Assembly (NCBI GenBank): GCA_020435865.1
Contig: JAGQYZ010000059.1
Span: 1 to 12,191, forward strand
DNA length: 12,191 bases
Direction: 5' to 3'
DNA from: Aequorivita sp.
Lineage (GTDB): Bacteria; Bacteroidota; Bacteroidia; Flavobacteriales; Flavobacteriaceae
Below are positions 1 to 7,000 of the stretch, in pieces. The position numbers and the translations under genes are program-made. The notes under the pieces were generated by a model. It ran no database searches. It was not told the origin of the DNA and saw only the letters and a program-made list of their open reading frames with translations. Positions within the stretch are counted from its first letter, which is position 1. Each line of letters opens with the position of its first letter.

Positions 1-58
1 AGAAAAAATCAAAGTTTTGTTAAGGAAGAAAAATAGCAAGCATCTATTTTAAAGTAGA

Positions 59-393
59 TTATTTTCGAGAGACCATTACTTTGTTGAAATTACTCGCCTT
101 TTTATATGCATCAAAATAAATCCAGGTTGGAATAGTAACAGTGAGTGTAGCAATAAACCCGAAAATAAAAATTCCTCCAGTAAGAATTATTGCTAATGCT
201 AAAGCAATTAGGCCAATAAATTTTGAGGCTCAGCAAAAAGACGGTTAACGTGTTTTTTCTCTAAAGTCCCACACTGAAAGCAACGGTTGTTTATTTCATC
301 TCCTAATTCGGTTTGAAGTTCAAACCTGTTTTTGGACTTTGATTTTATATTGTTTTTCTTCTTACAGGTACTGCAGTAATAACTTAATCGCAT
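59..393 (-). CDS. Small zinc-ribbon plus membrane-segment protein, frame interrupted at about codon 59 (indel or -1 frameshift)
   Basis: The zero frame starts at ATG 393 and ends at TAA 210-208, giving 61 residues. It carries two CxxC pairs (C7-x2-C10 and C38-x2-C41), which looks like a zinc ribbon. The frame that continues seamlessly from there is the -1 frame, open down to TAA 61-59. It encodes a hydrophobic stretch with two likely membrane segments (starting IGLIALALAIILTGG) and a short basic tail ending VSRK. Joined, the product is 111 residues: an N-terminal cytoplasmic zinc ribbon with a C-terminal membrane anchor, a sensible complete protein. The break is either a one-base deletion in an A run (four A where five would keep frame) or programmed -1 frameshifting; see the separate site. 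The start lies 3 bases after the DUF4159 stop, so the two are probably co-transcribed and translationally coupled. I do not recognise a named function. Confidence 0.7.
189..223 (-). promoter_or_regulatory. Candidate -1 frameshift site: A_AAT_TTA heptamer with downstream hairpin
   Basis: On the minus strand, positions 223-217 read A AAT TTA in phase with the upstream frame, fitting the X XXY YYZ slippery rule. An 8-base spacer (216-209) follows, then a 6-bp perfect stem, ATTGCT (208-203) with AGCAAT (194-189), closing an 8-base loop. A -1 slip here moves ribosomes exactly into the frame encoding the membrane half. Without it, they stop two codons later. The stem is weak (two G-C pairs of six), so a simple indel remains as likely. 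Confidence 0.35.
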
Positions 394-396
394 AGA

Positions 397-1041
397 TCAA
401 TTTTCAAATACATACTTAACAATATTGGCTCCCATTTGCAATGCTTTCAATCTGACTTCCTGTGGGTCGTTGTGAACCTCGGGGTTTTCCCAGCCGTCGC
501 CCAAGTCGGTTTCAAAAGTATAAAGTAGTACCAATCTGTCTTCCACAAAAATGCCAAATGCTTGTGGTCGCCCACCGTCATGTTCGTGAATTTTGGGCAT
601 TCCTTGCGGAAATTTGTAAAAATAATTGAACATTGGAAAATTTGCTGGAAGCTCTTTCAGTTCTTTATTCGGAAAAATTTTTACAATTTCTTTACGGATA
701 TATTGATCAATTCCATAGTTGTCATCAATATGAAGGAAACCGCCGCTCATCAAGTAATTTCTAAGATTTTCAGCTTCTTCGGATGAAAAATAAACATTCC
801 CATGCCCAGTCATATGAATAAAGGGATAATCAAAAATATCAACACTTCCGGGTGTAACGGTTTCGGGTTTCGCTTTTATTGCAGTATCAATGTGCTCGTT
901 ACAGAATTTGACCAAATTGGGCAGTGAAGTGGGGTTTGCATACCAATCGCCACCACCACCATATTGCAGCAAAGCAATTTCCTGAGCTGTGGCGTATCCA
1001 ATAAAAACCGAAAAGAAAAGTAGAAAAAATGTAATTCGCAT
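397..1041 (-). CDS. DUF4159 domain-containing exported protein
   Basis: From ATG 1041 the product is 214 residues. It begins with a classic signal peptide (Met-Arg, a hydrophobic run, then YATAQ, with likely cleavage near residue 19), so it should act outside the inner membrane. I chose this start over an in-frame codon 15 triplets upstream (1086) because that one would put an unneeded hydrophobic extension before the signal peptide. The mature part carries hallmarks of DUF4159: a Gly-rich LQYGGGGDWYANP segment at about residues 25-37, then a TGHGNVYF segment and a GGFLHIDDNYG segment in the middle. The fold is thought to resemble glutamine-amidotransferase-like domains, but the biochemical role is unknown. 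A perfect TACTTTTG (1055-1048), matching the Bacteroidota -7 element, sits only 6 bases before the ATG. If it is used, the transcript would be nearly leaderless. No convincing -33 TTG is at the right distance. Confidence 0.85.
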   Translation of the reverse strand: MRITFFLLFFSVFIGYATAQEIALLQYGGGGDWYANPTSLPNLVKFCNEHIDTAIKAKPETVTPGSVDIFDYPFIHMTGHGNVYFSSEEAENLRNYLMSGGFLHIDDNYGIDQYIRKEIVKIFPNKELKELPANFPMFNYFYKFPQGMPKIHEHDGGRPQAFGIFVEDRLVLLYTFETDLGDGWENPEVHNDPQEVRLKALQMGANIVKYVFEN

Positions 1042-1151
1042 AAGTTTCAAAAGTACAAATTCAGAAAGAATAAATACGAAAAACAATTTTTGAAAAATAT
1101 CGAATTGTAAGTTTTTGGAAAATGGCTGGACAAACTTTGAAAATTATTACA

Positions 1152-1922
1152 ATGAAAAATTTAACGCTACTGCTTATTTTCCCAATTATTTATGGAATCT
1201 GTTCTTTCAACCAAGATAAATCTTTGAAAGTCGCAAATAAAACAATAAAGACTTTGGAAAATAAACCCTTTGCCATTGTTCAACTTTTCACTTCACAGGG
1301 TTGCAGTAGTTGCCCCAGCGCTGACGCACTTCTGGAAAAAGTGGAAAAGGAATATGAAGGAAAAAGTGTTTTTGTGCTTTCCTATCATGTAGATTATTGG
1401 AACCGTTTGGGCTGGAAAGATGTTTTCAGTAAAAAAGAGTTTTCAGACATGCAATACAGCTACAGTAGTAAATTTGGAAGCTCTAGCGTATATACTCCTC
1501 AAGCAATTGTTAATGGCGACGTTCATTTTGTTGGTTCCAATGAAGCAAAAATGGATGGATACCTTGCAAAATATTTAAAGATGAATTCTGAAAATACTTT
1601 GGTGTTTTCTGATTTAAACATGAAGGACAATCAAGTAACCTTCAATTATAAAGTTGAAGGAAATGTTACCGAAAAAAAATTAAAAGTTGCCCTTGCTATC
1701 GAAAAAAAAGAAACGAATGTGAAACGCGGTGAAAATAGTGGACACAAACTTTCGAGCGTAAATATTGTGGTAGAACAGATAGAAATTTCATTAGGTAAAA
1801 CAGAAGGTAGCGGAAGTATAACAGTCCCGGGTTTAGTTGAAAAGGAAGATCCGCTTGTTTTGATTGGATTTATTCAATCCCAAAACTTTAATATTACAGC
1901 TGCTGCACAAGAAAAAATATAA
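1152..1922 (+). CDS. DUF1223 domain protein, secreted thioredoxin-like
   Basis: I place the start at ATG 1152 (256 residues) rather than ATG 1122, because 1152 opens directly onto a signal-peptide-like N terminus (MKNLTLLLIFPIIYG). The earlier ATG would bury it behind ten extra residues. Cys17 follows the hydrophobic run, but the preceding YGI is a poor lipobox. The body matches DUF1223: FTSQGCSSCPSAD with the CxxC pair at residues 51 and 54, then SYHVDYWNRLGWKD and YTPQAIVNG, all typical of this thioredoxin-fold family. The C-terminal third is a beta-rich domain. The CxxC suggests a periplasmic thiol/disulfide or metal-related role, but the substrate is unknown. It is divergent from the DUF4159 gene across about 110 bp and convergent with rsmE, with 29 bp between stops and no obvious terminator hairpin. 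Confidence 0.88.
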   Translation: MKNLTLLLIFPIIYGICSFNQDKSLKVANKTIKTLENKPFAIVQLFTSQGCSSCPSADALLEKVEKEYEGKSVFVLSYHVDYWNRLGWKDVFSKKEFSDMQYSYSSKFGSSSVYTPQAIVNGDVHFVGSNEAKMDGYLAKYLKMNSENTLVFSDLNMKDNQVTFNYKVEGNVTEKKLKVALAIEKKETNVKRGENSGHKLSSVNIVVEQIEISLGKTEGSGSITVPGLVEKEDPLVLIGFIQSQNFNITAAAQEKI

Positions 1923-1951
1923 TCGGTTCCTTTGAAATCTGTTGGGTTTAT

Positions 1952-2662
1952 TTATTCGTTTACAAATGCAACGCTATGACAAGCTACAACCGCTGCAGTT
2001 TCTGTGCGCAATCGACTTTCACCCAAAGTGACCGGTATGAATCCAGATTGTTTTGCAAGTTCTATTTCTTCGAAAGAAAAATCACCTTCTGGACCAATCA
2101 GAATCGTAATTTTTTGATTTGGAAGTAAAACAGATTTTAAGGATTTTTTATCAGTTTCTTCGCAATGTGCAATACACTTTAAATCTTTTGATAATATTTC
2201 GGAATCGATAAAATCTTTATATGAAACTGCTTCATTTAGAACAGGCAAATAAGCCTTCAACGATTGCTTCATTGCGCTTTGGAGGATTTTTTCATAACGC
2301 TCTGGCTTAATTACTTTTCGTTCATTGTGATCGCAGATAATTGGGGTGATTTCTGTAATGCCAATCTCCGTAGCTTTCTCTAAAAACCATTCGTAGCGAT
2401 CATTCAATTTTGTGGGCGCAACAGCTAGGTGAAGCTGATAGGGCAGTGGTTGGTGAAATTCTTCCGATAAAATTTTCACAAAACATCCTTTCGGGTTTGC
2501 ATTTATAATTTCCGCTTCAAAAAAAGAACCCTTACCATTTGTAATTGTGAAAGTATCGCCCTCTTTCATCCGCAATACTTTCACAATATGACGACTTTCC
2601 TCTTTATCAAAAGTTATTTCCTTTGCGTCATCAGAAATATTTGGATTGTAAAAAAGCTGCAT
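1952..2662 (-). CDS. rsmE: 16S rRNA (uracil1498-N3)-methyltransferase RsmE
   Basis: The 236-residue product has the usual RsmE length and layout: an N-terminal PUA-like RNA-binding part (SRHIVKVLRMKEGD at about residues 24-37) and a C-terminal SPOUT methyltransferase domain. The SAM-binding knot is visible in GPEGDFS (from residue 190) and LGESRLRTETA (213-223). DRYEWFLEKATEIGITEITP in mid-protein is also characteristic. The enzyme methylates N3 of U1498 in 16S rRNA of the assembled 30S subunit, using S-adenosylmethionine. The ATG at 2662 follows the TfoX-like stop with no gap (TAAATG), so translation is very likely coupled. It is the last gene of the tsaD run. Confidence 0.97.
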   Translation of the reverse strand: MQLFYNPNISDDAKEITFDKEESRHIVKVLRMKEGDTFTITNGKGSFFEAEIINANPKGCFVKILSEEFHQPLPYQLHLAVAPTKLNDRYEWFLEKATEIGITEITPIICDHNERKVIKPERYEKILQSAMKQSLKAYLPVLNEAVSYKDFIDSEILSKDLKCIAHCEETDKKSLKSVLLPNQKITILIGPEGDFSFEEIELAKQSGFIPVTLGESRLRTETAAVVACHSVAFVNE

Positions 2663-2995
2663 TTATTTCAATTTTGTTTTTGCGTGTGCAATGCCTATTT
2701 CAGTCCATTGTTGCAGTTTTTCTTCTGTATCAAAACCTTGGGTAGTTACAAAAATGAATTCTTTCATCGGTTTGCCCGTAAAATCCATCGGTTTTACGAA
2801 TGGGCTTTTTGTTACTTCTTTCATTCTTTCAGATGGAATCCTTACCATTAGGCGTTCTTTAGTCTCGCCAACGCACATTTTTCCCTTGAAAAGAAAACAA
2901 GTACCACCGAACATTCGCTTTTCCTCAATGTCCTTTTTCCAAGGGTTGAGCGCGACTCTAATACGTTTTAATATTTCTTCGGAATTTGGATTCAT
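2663..2995 (-). CDS. TfoX/Sxy N-terminal domain protein (stand-alone)
   Basis: The 110-residue protein is a single TfoX N-terminal domain. The diagnostic segment is RMFGGTCFLFKGKMCVG (about residues 27-43), followed by ERLMVRI and the conserved KPMDFTGKPMKEFIFV region (68-83). It lacks the C-terminal domain of the gammaproteobacterial competence regulator Sxy/TfoX, so a competence role should not be assumed. Stand-alone TfoX_N proteins are widespread and of unknown function. It starts 4 bases after the tsaD stop and abuts rsmE, so it belongs to the same transcription unit as a tRNA- and an rRNA-modification gene. Confidence 0.9.
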   Translation of the reverse strand: MNPNSEEILKRIRVALNPWKKDIEEKRMFGGTCFLFKGKMCVGETKERLMVRIPSERMKEVTKSPFVKPMDFTGKPMKEFIFVTTQGFDTEEKLQQWTEIGIAHAKTKLK

Positions 2996-2999
2996 ATTC

Positions 3000-4022
3000 T
3001 TAGAACTTCATGCGTGCCGAAGCTACAACATTATTTTCTGCAAAATTTTGTGTTTTATATTTCAGTTCGCCTACTATGGCAATCATAGCCGCATTATCTG
3101 TGCAAAATTCAAATTTTGGAATGTGGGTTTTCCAACCGTATTTTGTTTCAGCTTCTTTTAAAGCCTGCCGAATACCACTGTTTGCTGAAACTCCACCACC
3201 AATTGCAATTTCCTTTATACCTGTCTTTTTTACAGCATTTTTCAATTTGTCCATTAAATAATCAACAATTGTAAACTGAAGGCTCGCACAGATGTCTTCA
3301 ATATTTTCAGAAATAAAATCAGGGTTTTGTGCAACTTGCTTTTCAACAAAATATAGCACTGAAGTTTTTAAACCGCTAAAACTGAAATCCATTGGGCCCA
3401 CTTTCGGCTTCGGAAATTTAAACATTTTTGGGTTTCCTTTTTGGGCATATTTATCAACCAACGGTCCTCCAGGATAAGGTAATCCAAGAATTTTTGCACT
3501 TTTATCAAAAGCTTCGCCTACCGCATCGTCTATGGTTTGACCAATAATTTCCATTTCAAAATAATCGGTCACTTTTACAATTTGGGTGTGGCCACCGCTG
3601 ATGGTCATCGCTAAAAATGGAAAGCTCGGTTGTGTTTGTCCTTCGGCTTTAATAAAATGTGCTAAAATATGTGCCTGCATATGGTTCACATCTATTAGGG
3701 GAATGCCCAAACCCATAGCCAAAGATTTTGAAAATGAGGTGCCTACGAGCAGCGAACCCATCAGCCCAGGTCCGCGTGTAAAAGCAATGGCAGATAACTG
3801 TTTTTTATCGATATTTGCTTTGCGTAATGCTTGGTGGACAACAGGAACAATATTTTGTTGATGCGCGCGTGAGGCAAGTTCGGGAACCACCCCGCCGTAT
3901 TGTTCGTGAATTGCCTGTGTGGCAACAACATTGCTGAGTATTTCACCGTTATTGATTACAGCAGCAGCAGTGTCGTCGCAGGAAGATTCAATACCGAGGA
4001 TGTAGCAGTTTTTTTGTGTCAA
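3000..4022 (-). CDS. tsaD: tRNA N6-adenosine threonylcarbamoyltransferase TsaD
   Basis: The 340-residue product is a full-length TsaD (Kae1/Gcp family, ASKHA fold). It has the N-terminal YILGIESSCDDTAAAV nucleotide-binding motif, GGVVPELASRAH, and the metal-binding HMQAH motif (His114, His118). Further on are ISGGHTQIV, the GGGVSANSGIR motif, and CTDNAAMIA with the third metal ligand Asp309. It transfers the threonylcarbamoyl group from threonylcarbamoyl-adenylate to A37 of ANN-decoding tRNAs, working with TsaB and TsaE, which are not in this window. The start is TTG 4022. The frame runs back to a TAA with no ATG or GTG, and no nearby downstream ATG would keep the IESSCDD motif. It is the first gene of the tsaD-TfoX-rsmE run and divergent from tamB. 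Confidence 0.97.
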   Translation of the reverse strand: MTQKNCYILGIESSCDDTAAAVINNGEILSNVVATQAIHEQYGGVVPELASRAHQQNIVPVVHQALRKANIDKKQLSAIAFTRGPGLMGSLLVGTSFSKSLAMGLGIPLIDVNHMQAHILAHFIKAEGQTQPSFPFLAMTISGGHTQIVKVTDYFEMEIIGQTIDDAVGEAFDKSAKILGLPYPGGPLVDKYAQKGNPKMFKFPKPKVGPMDFSFSGLKTSVLYFVEKQVAQNPDFISENIEDICASLQFTIVDYLMDKLKNAVKKTGIKEIAIGGGVSANSGIRQALKEAETKYGWKTHIPKFEFCTDNAAMIAIVGELKYKTQNFAENNVVASARMKF

Positions 4023-4041
4023 AGCAAAAGAGGTATATTTA
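4013..4041 (+). promoter_or_regulatory. Possible promoter for tamB
   Basis: TTTG (4013-4016) is followed after 17 bases by TATATTTA (4034-4041), five of six matches to TAnnTTTG. Transcription would begin near 4048, about 25 bases before the proposed tamB start. The -33 part lies inside the first codons of tsaD. Motif evidence only. Confidence 0.3.
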
Positions 4042-4048
4042 TTGGTTG

Positions 4049-4077
4049 TAAAATTAAAACTTTAAAAGCGTATCAAA
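4049..4077 (-). promoter_or_regulatory. Possible promoter for tsaD
   Basis: On the minus strand, TTTG (4077-4074) is followed after 17 bases by TAATTTTA (4056-4049). This matches the Bacteroidota -7 consensus TAnnTTTG at five of six fixed positions. Predicted transcription would begin about 20 bases before the TTG start of tsaD. The site is inferred only from motif and spacing; AT-rich sequence gives such matches by chance. Confidence 0.3.
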
Positions 4078-7000
4078 AAACTTCGGAAAATAATAGTTCG
4101 CACCTTCGTAATCATTGTATTGCTACTCGTGCTTATAGTGATTATTTTTTCCATTCCTTCTGTGCAAACTTGGGTCGCAAAAAAAGTGACCACCAATCTT
4201 AACGAAACCTACGGAACTGACATCAATATAAAACGATTAGGCCTTAACTGGAAGGGAGAAGTAGATATTCGTGAAGTTTATATTGCCGATCATCATCAAG
4301 ATACTTTGATTTATAGTAAGGAAGTTCAAACCGACATCATCAGTATTCAGAATTTAATAAAAGGTGATTTGGGTTTTGGAAAAATTGTTCTGGACCATGC
4401 TAAACTGTATGTTAAAACATACAAAAACGAAGAAACCGACAATCTTTCCATTTTTGCAAATAAGTTTGATACAGGCAAACCAAGCACATCGCCATTTTCT
4501 CTTTTTGGTGATAATATTGAGTTGACTAACAGCCGAGTAAAAATTATAGATGAAAACCTTGAGCACCCAGAAATATTCTTTTTGGACAACCTGAACATCA
4601 TTGCCAATAATCTAAATATAAATGGTCCTGAAGTAAAAGTCAATGTTGAAAATCTTTCGCTTGTTGCCGCGCGTGGCTTTGTAATTGAAGATTTACAAAC
4701 GGATTTTTCATACACTACAACAAACATCACCCTGAAAAATCTAAATTTAAAAACTACCGAATCGCAAATTAAGGGTGATGTGGACTTGGACTATTCCAAG
4801 AATGGAATGACTGATTTTGTAAATAATGTTGTGATAACTGCTGATTTAAAGGATTCAAAAATAGCAACTAATGATTTGAATTCTTTTTACAATGAGTTTG
4901 GCTCAGACCAATTGATTTTATTGGATACTGAGCTTAATGGAACTTTAAATAATTTTACTGCAAACAATTTAAAACTCAAAACAGGCGATACAAATATCCA
5001 AGGGGATTACGCTTTTGAAAATATATTAGATTCTGAAAAAGAATATTCCATTACAGCAACCAAGCATACTATTTCTACCAATTATTTTGACCTGAGAAGG
5101 TTTATGCCTCATGTTTTGGGAGATGTGGTTCCTGTTGAACTAAAAGAACTAGGGGGGTTCAATCTTATTGGAAACACATCAATAATTGGTAATCAGCTTA
5201 CCACAAAAAGTAATTTGCAAAGTGGAATAGGGCAGGCAAAAGTAGATTTAAAAATGGGCAATATTGATAATATAGACAAGGCCTATTATAAAGGGAATGT
5301 AGTTTTAAACGATTTTAATCTTGGTAAAATTGCAAATACTACGTCACTCGGAAAAATGACGGCAAACCTAGATTTTGACGGTAGCGGTTTTAATAAAAAC
5401 ACCGTAAACACGGAGATTTCTGGTAAGGTTTCTGCTTTTACATTTGAAGGATACAATTATAAAAACATTGTGGTTTCTGGAAATTTAAAAAACCCACTTT
5501 TTAATGGTGAACTTTCTATAGACGACCCCAATTTGAAGCTTCAATTTAAAGGGTTGATTGATGCATCAGCTAAAACAAACCACCTTGATTTTGAGGCGGA
5601 TGTAGAATTTGCAGAATTAAATCAACTTAATTTAATAAAACGGGATAGTATATCGGTTTTCGCTGGAAAAGTTGTTGTGGATATGGACGGAAAGACAATT
5701 AATGACGTTCAGGGAACCATCAATTTTAGCCAAACGTTTTACCAAAACGAACGCGACAACTTTTATTTTGATGATTTTACGGTCACATCTTCTTTTGAAG
5801 GACCTAAACGAACCATTGAAATTAACTCGCCAGATATTATAAACGGGCAAATTTCAGGAGAGTTTTTAATTGCAGATATACCCAATCTTTTTCAAAATGG
5901 GATTGCTAGTATTTATGCAAACTACATTCCGCAGGAGGTTACTACCAATCAGTATTTAGATTATGAATTTGTGGTCTATAATAAGATTGTTGATGTCTTT
6001 GTGCCACAATTGAAGCTTGGTGATAATACGCGTGTTAAAGGTTCTGTTTCTTCAGATGAATCTAAATTTAAGCTTGACTTCCGTTCTCCAGAGATAATTG
6101 TTCTAGACAACTATATAAGTAAATTAAACATTCAGGTAGATAATGATAATCCACTGTATAATACATATATATCTGCAGATTCAGTTTATACAGGTTTTTA
6201 TAACTTGAAGGATGTAAACGTTATCAACAAAACGTTAAATGATACAATGTATGTTCGGTCTGAGTTTAGAGGTGGTGAGAAAAAAGAAGACCTTTTTAAC
6301 CTTTCTCTCTATCACACTATAAACCCAGCCGGAAAGTCAGTTATCGGTGTAAAAAAATCTGACATAACTTATAAAGGAAATGTTTGGTACCTAAACGAAA
6401 ATAATAACCGTTTGAACAAAGTTGTTTTTGATGATAATTTTAAGGAAATCCGAATAGATTCCTTGGTGCTCAACCATAATAATGAATTGATACAGATGGC
6501 TGGCGTGATGAGAGATTCTACATATAAGGATTTGAAAGTACGCTTTAAAGATGTCAATATTGGTAACATTACTCCAGATATTGATAGTTTGAGGCTCCAG
6601 GGAAATATGAATGGAAAATTTGACTTTCTTCAAAAAAATGGAGCGTATTTTCCAAACAGCGCGGTTACCATTGATGACGTAATTATAAACGAAATCCCTT
6701 TCGGAGATTTGGATTTAAAAATAGATGGTAACGAAAATTTAACCAAATACAACATAAACACTTCACTTACAAATAACAATGTAAAGTCAATTAACGCAGT
6801 TGGCGAGATAGACGTATCTTCCAAAAATCCGCAAATACAGCTTAATGTGGATCTAAATGAATTCAATATGCAGGCTTTCAGTCCTTTTGGTGGCGATGTT
6901 ATAACCAACATTCGTGGCCTCATAACTGGCAATGCAAAAGTTTCGGGCAATTACAAATCGCCTGATATTCTAGGTCGTTTTACTTTGGAAAACAGTGGTT

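Noticed and set aside
1..58. Stretch before the first gene, with a 5-bp inverted repeat ATCTA (42-46) / TAGAT (55-59) as a possible terminator of the zinc-ribbon gene.
   Set aside because: The stem is short and A-T only apart from one pair, and no U tract follows. I see no coding frame in it.
562..786. Open frame on the plus strand inside the DUF4159 gene.
   Set aside because: It is the antisense shadow of a well-recognised gene and its product resembles nothing.
1087..1139. Promoter-like boxes before the DUF1223 gene (TTG 1090-1092 with TAAGTTTT, or TTTG 1114-1117 with AAACTTTG).
   Set aside because: Spacers are only 14-15 bases and the second would start transcription almost on the ATG.
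1122..1151. Earlier ATG (1122) as the start of the DUF1223 gene.
   Set aside because: It adds ten residues ahead of a signal peptide that starts naturally at ATG 1152.
1923..1951. Bidirectional terminator between the DUF1223 gene and rsmE.
   Set aside because: No inverted repeat of useful length is visible in the 29 bases.
5632..6950. Several minus-strand open frames inside tamB.
   Set aside because: They are shadows of the continuous tamB frame, which has clear family motifs along its C-terminal part.
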